Origin: Melieria omissa
Taxonomy: Eukaryota > Arthropoda > Insecta > Diptera > Ulidiidae
Reading direction: 5' to 3'
Length of the DNA: 64,000 nucleotides
NCBI GenBank assembly: GCA_963971225.1
Contig: OZ020268.1
Coordinates: 44,895,348-44,959,347 of the forward strand
In this document: positions 1-12,767 of the stretch, one piece after another
How the letters are laid out: each line of letters opens with the position of its first letter
Position numbering within the stretch: the stretch's first letter is position 1
Made by a program: the position numbers and the translations under genes
The notes under the pieces: generated by a model
What the model saw: only the letters and a program-made list of their open reading frames with translations
Told to the model about the DNA's origin: nothing
Database searches by the model: none

Positions 1-3000
1 TTTGAAATATTTTGAAACATTTGTTTGTCTGTCGATATGTTGCTGGACTTAAAGGAAATTTTGGTTCCTTGCAGGAAAATAATACTGGGGTCTAAACCCC
101 TGATTGGAGTTGAACTTCGTTGTTATTGTTGATATATCCTTTCATATTCCACTTTAATAACCATGGGTTTTAATATGGGGAAGGGCATTCAGAAGAATAA
201 AGAGTTTGTATCTTTATTTACAATTTGTGATTTGGAAGTGATAGGGGAGTGATCTGATATCAGTCAGTCGTATATTCGTAAATGTTGTTAATATTGCTAA
301 ATGATATATAGGAAAACAAAAAGTAGTATTGGGAGCCATTCGCGATTCGATGTCTTGGTCCTGTATCGGACTTTTCTTCATAAGTATTAATTGTTGGTCA
401 TTCGAACTAAATTTCAATAAATTGTATTTTGCCCATTTGTTTTTAAAATAATTTTATGTAAAAAGCCACAAAGTCGTTGGCTGCTAGCTGATTCTCTGAT
501 TTATTGGAAAAATCATAGTTTCATCATCGTAATCATAACTGTCTCAAATACATCAGATCGCCGGACCCCCATACCTGGTAATATAAGCTCATGGACTCGA
601 AATCAGTACTACGATTGATACCTACATACATATATATATATCGTACAATTGAACGCAACCGATTTCCGTGGATGCGTTTGTGAATGTAAAATACGAATTC
701 TACTCGATTGACTGAAGTTAATTAGACGACAATTTTATTTGCTTTCATTTAGCGACGGTGTGGTGAAAGGGTGACGATTCGTCACTGACGAATAGAGAGA
801 GGCAAAAACATAAACACACACACAACATAAGGCGTGAATTTTAAGGGAGAGGGGTAGAATTGTGACTAATATTAAGTAAATAATTGTGGAAAATATATGC
901 ACTTGTTTCCCAATTAATTCGCATAAATGCTGAAAAAATATGATTTGAGTAGAATGCTTTAAATCATATGATCCAAACTACGGAGGAAAACGTTCGGCGA
1001 ACTTATTAAGCCGCAAAATGGACCACTTGTAAGTCATGTGATATGTTGCTCCTGTATAATTTTCTTTCAGAATGTACATACATATATACCGTTTAATGAT
1101 ATGCCATTTTAAAGATCTGGATAAGCATATTTAGAAAACAATGTATAGAACTGAAATTCGAAAAAACACTCCGGAAATATGTAAATAGTTGCCTCACTGC
1201 AAGGTGTCATTATCAAGGTCATCATTTAAACGCGAAGGCAAAACAAGCTGGCTATTCCTTTCACTTGCATTTACTGAAAATAAGCTGACACAGGTGATAT
1301 TCGTAAGTGTGCACCATGGTTCAATGAGACAAAGTTATAACACGTTTGCATTGATATAATCGTCATCGGTTCGTGATTTTTGCTTCATAAAATCATTATC
1401 AGTCTTGTTAACATATGTTTCTTTTGATTTTTGGTTGTTGTTTTTAACACAGAAAGAAAATTCAAATAAATGCGAAGTTGATTTGACAGCACCAGTTACC
1501 ATGCCGATGCGTTTCAGCACAGAACAAACAATATACTGTTTATTCTGTGGTTTCAGCAAGGCACATTGCAGAAGGTATGACTACACAAAGAAATCAACAT
1601 GGAAATATGTAGAAGCTCAAGAAGCTACTAAGTGTTACTACCTTATTCAATGTAGAATACGTTTGGTTAAACTCAGCTGTCCTTTTTATCTGTTTTAAGT
1701 TCGAAATTTCGTCCTTGTTCGATTGCAATGCAATGAAACAATAGTTTCACGTGTTAGCTTCTACCTGAATTTCGGTGATTTACAACTTATTAACATCAAA
1801 GACGTTTGTTTACACAATATTACATTAAAGCGTAATATTCGACAGTTTGAGTTTTAGATCACTGCTTTACTCTATTATAAGTGATATTCCATCGCGATAT
1901 TAGTTTATATCGAATCCACATGGCTCTAAGGTGTATATTTGTCGGAATAATAAAAACAAATTCATTTAGGTATTTCGACTTTGGTATTCGAGGGACGATT
2001 CTGCAAGAATGAGCTTTGTAAATAGTAAGTCCAGCCAAATTTTCGAGAAATGAAATGATTCAAGAGAAGTGAAAAGTGCTTAAGTATGTAACTCAACAAT
2101 GAGACTAAGCATGGAGTTTTTACTTAGTCGTACCTTTCTACTGGCAAACTATGCCGGGCATTATGTTTGAATAAAAAATAGATTTGAAATTATTAATAAA
2201 ATCATTAATGAATAAATATGATATGTTACTTAATTTCTGATAAGGCAGACAGAATCTGTTTGATGTATTCTAATAAGAATAAAATGTGTCTTTTAAGTGC
2301 GTATATTTCCATAATTGCTCGTTTTGGTTTTGTGAATGGACATCATCACTTTGTGATGATAGAAATATTGTCAAGGGTTTATTTTATATTTTTCCTTGTG
2401 TATGCTTATTTTTAGTTTAATTTTTTGCATTTAGTTAGGCATGAAATTTACTTCAATTATTGATAATGCCATATTGGCACAAAAAACATTTAAGTTTTGC
2501 CTTCGAATACTTCGGGGTTAGTTCGCACCGCGTTGGACGTTTAATATTACATAAAATAATGTTTGTTTGTTAAAAAAACAGTGTTTTCTTTTTTGACGTT
2601 TGACAAAGCTACTAGCAGAAAATCACTATGAAAAAATTTATATTAAATACTAGCAAAAACAAAATGCTATGCTACCCCGCCTAGAGGTCGACCTATGCTT
2701 TTGTACCAAGTACTCAAGTACCCTTAGTAACTAGAAATTCATGCCCACGTGGTATAAAAAAAATTTATATTAAACTTGGCACTGCAGCATGACTTGTAAT
2801 TTGAATACCAGTTCCATTTTAAATATTGCATCTGTTTATTGGCTCCTAATAGCAACAGGTGCAGACTGCCAGCCATTCATTGTTTACATATATTAAGTAC
2901 TTTACATTCATATACTCACATATACGCACATACACAGACAAATTGGTATAAATTATTCATTTTATTAATTCATTAGCATTTACTTTAGTGGTGGTTATTA

Positions 3001-4016
3001 CTTGCAGCGATTAGGTACTGAAATTATAAAATTAGAATAATGACTTACAGCCAACTATGTCATTGTCTGTTCATTGTATTGCAGTTGCCAACTCAAAAGT
3101 TTCTTAACCAGGCAAACTCAAAAAGTCTACCGTGCCAAAAACATGCAGTTGTGATTCGAAGGCCTGTGGTATACAAATGTTTCATTTGCCGTATATAGAC
3201 ATTGTCTATTAGACAACTGTGCGTGTATAAAAAACTAAAATCTGCAGTATCGTAACTTTTTTGATTAGGAAAATAAAAAGCAATAGCATTTGGGTCAATT
3301 TTGGCCGATATTATTAAACGTTGCGTTTTAGACGCGTTGTTTCTGCTTTCTATATTTCACACATTTTTTAACAAAAATGTATGGCAGGGATATTGGTTTT
3401 TGTGCATCAAGCGCCATCATTAAGGCAAGTGTGATACGCGTCCTCACTTATGAACATTACATTTTTAAATAAGTTCATTAATATCATTAATTTTAATTGA
3501 ACGTATTGCATAAAATACTCTTGTAACATAAGTATGTATATGTTCTATACTTTTTGGTTCTATGTATCTTTTCATCATCGGAGTCAGTACACTATCGAAC
3601 CCTAATGGACAGGTGTTGTGATTGGATTTTTTTTGTTGTTCTTTTAAGCGCTTGCAACAATGGGATTCTTAAATTTAGTTCACTATTGCTAGCTAATTGC
3701 AACAAATTATTGTACATTCTGATAGAATGCCAAGAGTAATTTTGCGAGCGTCAATATTTCTACTTACCTACACAAAAGTCTAATGTCAGTTACTTTTCCT
3801 TCATTTTCATAATCATATTGCTGTGATCAGTAAACTATCTAGTCTACACGACTGCTAAAACTGAAAGCAAAACCGTCTCGTATTGGCAATTGTGAACAAT
3901 TTTAATTAGTATAAAAAAGACAAAGCTTAACTGAGTTAAAAGTAAGCGCAGCACGTGTAATAAAAAATTAAGCGCAATTTGTGCTTCGAAAACAAAGTTA
4001 TTCTGTTTACGGTTAA
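1..4016. other. Intergenic AT-rich DNA, no gene recognised
   Basis: Only short open frames occur here, none with recognisable protein similarity or convincing codon structure. There are small TA/TACA microsatellites (for example near 624-645 and 1077-1087). No delimited mobile element was found. Confidence 0.5.
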
Positions 4017-4253
4017 CCCTTTCGGGACTACTGGAATAATACGCCCCAACAAGTTTTTAACACGTCTGAAAATAATTATGCAGATCTTATGACCAACGCA
4101 AAATTATAATTTGAATTATATGTCCTCGGATAAAAGGATAATTTTAGAATTTGTGAGTTTGCAACAAAATTTTGTAGTCGCAATTTTGATAGCATGTGAA
4201 CATTTCCACCAAGAGTATTTTGGATTTCAAAATTAAACTTCGTCCTGAAAGGG
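4017..4253. mobile_element. piggyBac-like MITE (TTAA-type), 237 bp
   Basis: The left end reads TTAA-CCCTTTCGGGAC (TTAA at 4013-4016). The right end is the inverse, GTCCTGAAAGGG, followed by TTCA, a one-base-mutated TTAA, at 4254-4257. The 12-bp terminal inverted repeats differ at one position. A CCC start and a TTAA target are hallmarks of the piggyBac superfamily. There is no transposase, so it would have been mobilised in trans. Assignment rests on the ends and target only. Confidence 0.6.
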
Positions 4254-4257
4254 TTCA

Positions 4258-7200
4258 GTAATGCACTGTAGTAGTTCGGCAAATTGGTATATAGATAGGT
4301 ATGTACAATAGTAGGTACAAGTATGTACGAAGTATATATATTCTAAAAGAAATGGAAATGTTTTTAATAATGCAACTGGAACTCGCAATGTTCACAATTT
4401 ACTTAAGATTTTTCGATTATTTCTGTGGCATTTTGACAAAACAACCTAAGTCTAATCAACATAGTCTAAGCAAATTTCATACAAAACTCGAGAAAAGTTG
4501 AAATTATACACGTCATATCTCTGTAACTAAATGTCATAGAAACAAACCGATTACACCTAAACAAGCGTCTTGAAATTGTTTCTTTATGATTTAAAAACTT
4601 GCGCCATTTCGACGTAAGTTGTTTTATTAAAATGCCACAGATTTAATTATTAGCAACCTCACCAAACACAGCGCTTGTAAGTCAAAAATACATTGAACAT
4701 TGTTTTTTTTACAAAAAGTGTAATGTGTACTTACAATAGTCACCTTAACATAGTTGATTAGTTCGTTAAATCACGAGTATCTATAAGGCAAACTTTGAAT
4801 CCCCGCTATAGCTAACACACAAATTTTGAAAAACTAGCTGGTCCCTCCTCTCGATTGGGACACACAACACGAAAGGTCTTTGCCTGAATCAGACTTTGAA
4901 ATAGAACCTCTTATACCTCTAATAATATAATATAGGTGTAATATGGGCTGTCCACGCACTTTTTCAATTAGTTCTTCAATTTCTGCAAGAGAACGTGTTG
5001 ACTGTGCGATGAAAACTGTATTTCAACTACAACGCAACGCAGGTGTGCGAACGTTCCTATGAAGACGATTATTTCTATAACTGCACGACCATCGACCACA
5101 GTTGTCGCTGTCGCCCACATTAGAACTATTTCTATTTTGCAGGCGACACAATCAAATCAATGGGCACCACCGCTTTAATTCAAATGCTTTTGCTGGCGTT
5201 TTTCTTACTTTTGCTTCTTACTTGGCTGCTTTCAACAACAATTACAAATTTGTTAGTATTTCAGTTAAAACTGACTAGTTTCACATTTTCACTTGTTTTA
5301 AATTGATTGTAGAACGATAAAGTGAATAGGTATAACTACACGAATGCTTAACAAAGTAAGTGCGCAAGGACGCTCTTCTTTGTAACTAGGCGGACTCGTA
5401 CTCGTGATGCTATTACTGCCGCTTTTTTTTGTAATCAAGTAGTTGACTACACAGCAACGGTTGAAGCCAACGCCATTTTGTACACGTGTGTCAATATACA
5501 TAACATGATTACGCAGTGCTCTTCCTCATTCTGTTCACAATTTTTGCTTGTAGTGTTGTATCTATTTGTGTGCTTCAGACTCAGCTTTACTACAACTTCG
5601 CATTATTGAATGACGCAGGCAAGAGGGTTCAAACCCTGAAATATCTGTTTGTTACAAGAATTGTTGGTAACAGTTATGATTTTAAATGGTATTGAGTTGA
5701 AAAGTTGTGTGCGGAACGCCCAAGCACAGAAAATAGAACAAATGTACATGTGTGTCACTGTATGAATATACAAAATGTGTGAAAATCAGAACTGAATGGG
5801 TCAGTATTTGAAAGATCTTGTTAAATGTTGTCGTTAGTGGTGCAACCATCAGCGTTTCCATTGCGTTTGGAATTGCGATTGTAGTCTTTGCATGCTTTTA
5901 AAAACCTGTGCCTCATTTAATACTTTTTCCTCACTTTATAATACTGCATGTATTTCCATTCGTCTTTATCTATATATTTGAAACTAAAATTGTTTCAGTG
6001 AAAGGATTTATAATGCATACGTATTTACTTGGCATTAAATTCTTGAAAGTTGAAATATTTTGATTTAAAAAACTGTATAGACCAACGCAAAGAATTTGTA
6101 TTCATCAGAATTTATGGTCACTACAGTGCTAGTGCTCATTTAACTAGTTTTTGCAAGGTGTACCAAGAGTTATAAATGGCAAAAGTTGGTCTCATCGTGT
6201 TTAGTTTACAATCTATATTTCCACTACTCATTGTAACCTACATAACATACATACATATATACTCGTACAATAAACATACTATACGTATTTGTCTGCATGC
6301 TTTCAATATTGTCAACTCAATATCTTTCATTGTCGACGCTTTAAGTGAAGCATCAAGTGTAAATATTAACATTGACAAGACTTCTCGCTTATACCAAGGC
6401 ATGCGTTTGTCTGTATGTAGAAAGTGTGCAAATTAGATATATTCAACGGAAAAAGCAGCTCCTTAACTGCATGTATTTATGAATTAACTTTGGGAATGTA
6501 CATTTATTTAGCAGACAAACGGGCTACGCGTTATATTAAAAGTTCTGAAATTTGTTCTTTACAAGTTTAAATTCTGCAAGTTAAACGACAGACTATATCA
6601 GTATGATTAGTCATTGTTTCGACATGTTGATATGAATTTTAGAAGTATATATTAGATTTTTATACAAATTAATACATACATATATAAGTATGAAGTTTAT
6701 TATCGCCGATACCAAACCGCTGAAACTACATAAGTAAATGAAAGTTGAACAGTAATGGTAGAATTAACAAATGTATAAGCAGTAGCTGCCGAAAGCGGAT
6801 TGTTTTGTTTTGCAGTTGGTATTTTCTGAGTCAATTTTCGAAATCCTCTCCTTTAGATTCTTAGTTCATTGATTTAACCACTAAACTACGTGGCTCATCG
6901 CAGAAAGCACAAAGAGCAAAATAACTTTATACTGACTTATGCTTCAGACATGCGAATAGTTGGTATTCATTCATTTAAACTCATTTAAATTCATTTAAAT
7001 AAACGAAACAACGATCCGCTGTAGCATAAAAACTCAAAGAGTAAAAATTAATTAAAAACGCGTAGTCAAAGAAGACGGAAATAAAGAACAGATAACAACG
7101 AACACAACACTTCGGAGAACAACATGAAAAAAATATAAAACAGTCAAAGCGATACACTCTCTTTTTCAATTCCTTGCAACAAGTCGGCGGTAAATAACCT

Positions 7201-8985
7201 ACAATTTAAATCAGCCAAGAAAAGATGTGTTGTCACAGAAATATGCAAAAAAACTGTTTTCAATCGTTTGCTAATTAACAATGCATTAAAATGTGTCTTA
7301 AAGAGTTGTTCGTGTATTAAAAATAATGAATTAAAGTGGTGAATTAAATACAAATAATTTCAGTTATTCTCACTTCTAGAAATTTCTGTCTGTTCTCATC
7401 TTTATTATGTAACTTTATTACTTTAGATGTTTGTTGATGATTTTTGTTTGATCAATTGACAGTTGTTTAGTTCTTTTTTAATGTCACAATTGGCACTTTT
7501 ATGATTTCAGCTCGCCTTTATGAATGTAATTTGGTTTTTTCAAAACGATCCTCTCCAAGGTTATAATGTTTGAGTATCAGACGTGATGTTCGAAATCAAC
7601 TATGGCCTCATGTTAAAAGTTGCTTTTACACAAAACAGCATGAAAATGTGATAAATGTTATGTAATCATTATTATTTCAAATGAATTATAAAATGCCACT
7701 GAATTAACTGTTTCTTGTTTTATAATTCTTTATACCATTTCACAACTTTGTCAAAGAATCTAATTAAGTATTCGAAAATATTAGTGGAATACCTTTCGTA
7801 AATTCCACTGTTCCGCTGTAAACACGATAAGCAACTTGTTTCTTCACTGATTTAAGGGATTATTTATTCAGGAACTCAAAAATGTTGCCTATCAGAGTTT
7901 TACTGCTTCACTCGTGATACGATACAATTTCAAGTTGTGGATAGTTGAATTTGGATCCGTACCACTAATTCAGTTAAACACACTATATTTGTTGTACTCA
8001 TGCATACATCGTGTATGATATAAATTACGAAATTTTTTCAAACCGACAAATTTTTAATTATGAATATATTCGTGGAGCAGACTCTGCTGCCAAGCACCGT
8101 CCGCTTTGCGATTTCTAAACAGAAGAAACTGATCTTGAACGCCACCGCCGACTTATAAAGGCAAAATCATTGTAATCATTGCTGGGGGTTTCTTGTTATT
8201 GTTGTCGTTGTCGCTTTGTTTCTTTTTTGCTGCAGTTCCACTGATTTTGATTTCTCATTCTGTTTTCAATATTTGTCTTTTTATTTACGACTTTTGCAAT
8301 CTGACGTAGAACGTTTCCAGCTAGCATCAAACTTGTTCGAATCGAACCATTTGAAAACACGATTCAGCGCGCGTCTCGTACAGAAACTGACCAATTCAAG
8401 CCATCAAGCCATCGCGTGTAACTTTATTGATATTGGTTCAATACGTGTGGGTTCAAGTAGATTTAGAATTAAATTCAATAATTAATCTGTTTAGCTCCAA
8501 GTTTACAAAGTATGAGTAAGAGTATAATTTGCGAGGAGAAAAAGATGAAAGTCTTTCAAATATGAATGTAATTCTTCCTATATAACCTAACATGAATAAT
8601 GCAGCCTGTTACCTATCTGTCACAGAGGTCACGATTAATATGTAATATGTTATATGTCTTTGCAGTCATTATTCTTGGCATTTAGAATGAAATGGGCTCC
8701 AAACAGGGTTACAAATTAACCCTGACAATACTTAATATATGCTACGAACCAAATCGAAATATAAAGCGAAGAATTCATTAATGACAATGTGCAGTGAGGA
8801 CACAACTATTGCCATAAAGTGCAGAATTCAAGCAACGGATAGAACATTCCCCGCACACATGGAACCCTTTAAGTAAACAGTTTTTTAAGAAATCAGAAGT
8901 TGCGAATTTATCGTGCTCTCTTCCGTCCGGAGAAGTTTGGACGATGAAAGCAAGCGACATAAACTAAAAAGCAACATTCGAACGA
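4258..8985. other. Intergenic DNA, no gene recognised
   Basis: AT-rich sequence with scattered TACA/TA microsatellites (6241-6262, 6673-6685). Short ORFs lack family resemblance. Slightly GC-richer patches near 5000-5200 and 8080-8480 could be regulatory or 5' exon sequence of an unseen gene, but no protein or splice structure could be supported. Confidence 0.4.
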
Positions 8986-8989
8986 AACG

Positions 8990-9262
8990 AAGGCTAGAAG
9001 ATGCCACTTATCACGTTAGATACAATGACTAACTTGAAGAGTTAATGAACTGCTAAAACGTGATCAGATTTATAAAAGAGTAAAGAATAAGATGGCTTGG
9101 ACACGTAGAAAGGTTGCCTGCGCAAAGAGTAATAAGACACACGAAACCCAAAGAACAAAGCGACGACCAAAGATGGTTAGATGCAGTTATCGAAGACCTA
9201 GAAGTCATATAGAAGCAAACCTGATGGAACTAAAGAGAGAGAAATCCGGAGGAGAGTAGTTG
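8990..9262 (+). pseudogene. LINE reverse-transcriptase C-terminal fragment
   Basis: One frame from about 9092 reads WLGHVERLPAQRVIRH and then QRWLDAVIEDLEV before a stop. This matches the conserved tail of RTE-like and related non-LTR retrotransposon proteins, where WLGHV...M/LP...R is followed by RWLD.VIEDL. Other frames are broken and no upstream RT palm motif is preserved nearby, so it is a truncated dead copy. Clade assignment is uncertain. Confidence 0.6.
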
Positions 9263-11423
9263 GTGAAGAATGCATTTATTGTTGTCCTACAGCGGTAATG
9301 AAGGTTCAAACAAATTTTATCAACCACAAGGAATGTGCACATTTTAGTGCATAAACTCTTTTTACAACCCTGCATATAAGCTGCAAGTGGTCATGGAAAT
9401 ACTGCACTTCTACTACATACCCTTATAAAGAGTAGTGGCTGTTGAAAAGGGAATTTAATTTACTTTGAAACTATACAGTGAAGGAAAAAACGATTAAGTT
9501 TTCAATATGCTTTGGCTATTATATTCTGCAATTTTGGGTTCAAAAACTCAAAAAGGACTTTTAGCCCTAATCCACACCTAAACATTTTCAAAAATTTTAA
9601 TTGTTGACCGGTTCTTAACTTCTTATGGAACATTAACCGACTCCAATGTTTCCTGACAACAACTTCACCCATATGTCTTCTTATAGTAAAAGCTACGAAT
9701 GATTTATGAGTTTAATTTAAGTAGGCACCAACAAATTAATATTTTTAGAAGTGAATTCAAAGCAGATTACAAAAATTTTACTGTTATCCCCAAAATAATT
9801 TCCAATAATTTGCAGCGATATCAGAGAATGTTTGTGTTCTAATTGAAGTCTACGATTTGGACGCGTTTGATTAAAACCCTATTTCTTTAATAATGGTTAA
9901 ACAAAATCAAAAAGTGATAATTTTGTATTTTTCTATAAATATTAAAAAATTTTTTGGTTCTAAAAAATATTGATACAAAATTTATTTAACCCGTTTTAAG
10001 CTAAATTGTTCAAAAGTAAACTAGTTCTAGAACTCTAACAAAGAGGCGTGGCGATCATATCAGCATCCAGAAAATGACATCCGCCCTATCTTTGAATTTA
10101 TCCGAAAAAAATCTTATTAAAATAAAATAAAAATGTAAAATAAAATAAAATTCATTATTAAAAAAAAAACTCTGTGTTGTTTATGAATTTGGTTCATGGT
10201 CAATGACCGCAAACCAGTTAATATTCAATGTGCTCATTCGTAACCATACTAGTTCTTATTTCAGCAAAATTTGGTCTCTTCTTTAGACGAACTTTTGCGA
10301 TCGCGGACCTATTAATTCAAAATAAATTGTAAATGAATCATATTTTAAGTTCACTAATCTTTCGATTCGGTCCGTAAGCATACATACATACTTCTCACGA
10401 ACCTCAAAAAAGTTTAATTAGTCTTTGAATAAGAAATTAAATTGTCATGTGTGTTAATCACATCGAACGAATCGAAATAAATATGTCTACGTGCCCGCAT
10501 TTAATTTATGTATATACATATATTCGCATTTTTGTTGAGTGTTGAGAAACGGAGCGCACAGCGACATCGAATTTAACCACCGACTGATTGTGATTCCCCA
10601 AGTTGATTCAAAACTATGTCGTATGTATTGATTCAGAAAATATTACGCACATATCTACATAAAATATATTCAAACCATCCATTAAAATCTCTACGTCATT
10701 AAAAATTCAGTTTAAACTCTTGCTGGCTGACGTTGTTCAGACGCTTTCTTATTACTTTTTGCTCAACTTTAGTCGCTCCCCTTTTTGTGTTGTGCGTTCA
10801 TTTTGAAAGCTTGTTGTTTCTTTTTATGGAAATTTTTAGTGAAGTCCTTAAGACCTCTTTTTCTTGTTTTTGCTTCTGTCTTGTTGTTAAGCAGAATTGC
10901 TAATTTTAATCGTGATAAAGCGATGATTTAGTTGTGCGTATATTTCTCAGCACTCGGGGATGTTTTGGTTGTGGTTTGACAAGAAACCAGATCACATTGC
11001 CATATTTTCACGGTGAATATTCATTTCATCTTCTTTTGAGTCCAAAGTGCTGTACATTTCTCCATTATTTACATATACCTACATACGTATATTTATTTAA
11101 ACAAGAAATATTCACATTCAATTGTTATTTTTCGACCTAATTCTTTCATATCCTAAAGCTGAATCATGGATGTTCTACCCATCTATCTAGCACTTTGTCA
11201 TAATAGCACTTTTTAGACTGAGTTGAGGTGATGCTTCCTTCTAAGTTTGTTTCTTCCAATTCTTTAACAAAAATAATATTTACAAGCTCAAGTTACAAGA
11301 AAACCAGTTCTTTCTTTAAGGCCGGGGCGTAGCCAGAACTTAGTCATGAGAATATTTTAAACCAAACAAAAATTCGTAGCTCATTTAGCAATAAATTTAA
11401 AAAACAAAAATCGAGGGGTTATA
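9263..11423. other. Intergenic DNA, no gene recognised
   Basis: AT-rich sequence including an (ATAAA)n-like stretch at about 10115-10150. No coding or delimited mobile element could be supported. Confidence 0.4.
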
Positions 11424-11989
11424 CAAGGTGCGCCATCTAAATGTGGTCGATGGAAATATTGAATAACTTTGACAGATTTACCCCGATTGACGTCGTCGAA
11501 CACATTTCGGAAAGGTTATTGCATTACAATTTTAACCATGAATCGATTCACGCCCAAAGAACGCGCGGAAATAGTAACAATGTTCATTAAATGTAATCGT
11601 TCAGTTGTTGCAACACAGCGTGCGTATCGTCAAAGGCCACCGAGATCGCCCGATTTAACGGCACCGGACTTTTTTTTGTGGGGATTTTTAAAAAGCAAAG
11701 TGTATGCCAACAAACCAAAGGCTTTAGACGAGCTTGAGGACAATATTCGAGCCGAAATCACTGCGATATCACCCAAGATGCTGGCAAATGTCATAGAAAA
11801 TGCCAGAAAAAGAGCTGAATTTTGTATCCGCAATGAAGGTGGTCATCTGATCGACGTTGTTTTTGGAAACTGAATGGAAAAAATTTTAAAGCTTCAAATT
11901 TTATAAAAATAAATAGTTTTCCAAAATCGATTGAGAATTGTTCAAGTTATTCAATATTTCCATCGACCACATTTAGATGGCGCACCCTG
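11424..11989 (+). mobile_element. Internally deleted mariner/Tc-type transposon, 566 bp
   Basis: The terminal inverted repeats are about 44 bp long (11424-11467 and 11946-11989) and differ at one visible position near the tip. The core is GTGCGCCATCTAAATGTGG. TA dinucleotides flank both sides (11422-11423 and 11990-11991). Such well-preserved ends suggest recent activity. The interior is a transposase gene that has lost its middle (see the CDS). Confidence 0.85.
11538..11873 (+). CDS. Fused mini-transposase ORF (deletion derivative)
   Basis: This 111-residue open frame starts MNRFTPKERAEIV, a helix-turn-helix start of an insect mariner/Tc-superfamily transposase. Around residues 33-37 (AYRQR) it jumps to the C-terminal part (PPRSPDLTAPDFFLWGFLKS), which carries the region around the third catalytic acidic residue. 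It ends at HLIDVVFGN and a stop. Full-length relatives are roughly 340-350 residues, so about two thirds, including the first two catalytic aspartates, is missing, yet the junction stays in frame. It cannot be a catalytic transposase; a DNA-binding or interfering peptide is conceivable. The frame is open further upstream (from 11469), but the Met at 11538 matches the family start. Confidence 0.6.
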   Translation: MNRFTPKERAEIVTMFIKCNRSVVATQRAYRQRPPRSPDLTAPDFFLWGFLKSKVYANKPKALDELEDNIRAEITAISPKMLANVIENARKRAEFCIRNEGGHLIDVVFGN

Positions 11990-11991
11990 TA

Positions 11992-12767
11992 TTTATGGGT
12001 CCCTATTGGCAAAAACATAGTCATTTTAACCGCTTATTAGAAATCAATACTAATCAATGAACTATAATGTTAATAAAACCGTACGACTGTTTAATACTCC
12101 ACGTAAAAAGTTTTTTATAACCTGAGCTTTTCTCTCTGAATAGACAGAGAGCATTTCGATTCACATGGGAACTTTTGCAAAATAATGAAAACTAAATATA
12201 TTGTTACAAATTCTAAATGGCTTTCATCAATTTTGAAATCTAATATTCAACAAAAATTATAACCAATGTTTAAGATATGTAACCAATAACAATTTAGTAA
12301 ATTGTCAAGAACAATTCAATTCGTTTCTATAAAATGCGTAAAATACTAAAATCAATCTCAATCAAGTTTTGTGTGTTCTGCAATACAGCCATGCCCTTTT
12401 GTCTCATACATTTGTAATTTTCTGTACATGTACAAACTATTTTGAATAAATTTTCCACATTTTACCAATTGGTTTTATATGGCAACCGTATCTAAAAGCA
12501 GGTGCACTACATGTATTTTAAGTGCAACTAGTTAGTACACATACTTAACCTCTAAATCGCTTGTAACAAATTTGAAAGTGATATCCGAACTCCAACTTAC
12601 TATTCGCATTAAACACAGTTCGTTAGACATCTGTTCGGTTATTACATTCATATTCATATTCATATTCATAGAAAAATATAGCTATAATTGTTTAAAATTA
12701 ACATTGTTTACAATTATTGCTTACAATTACATTATTGTTTACAATTAATAAATAAAAAAATTATATA
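11992..12767. other. Intergenic DNA with (ATTCAT)n microsatellite
   Basis: AT-rich with no gene. A short hexamer repeat of ATTCAT type lies at about 12645-12670, and copies of TTGTTTACAATTA are repeated at 12690-12750. Confidence 0.5.

Noticed and set aside
12645..12670. CRISPR-like or phage-like repeat
   Set aside because: Simple ATTCAT microsatellite without spacers in a eukaryotic genome.
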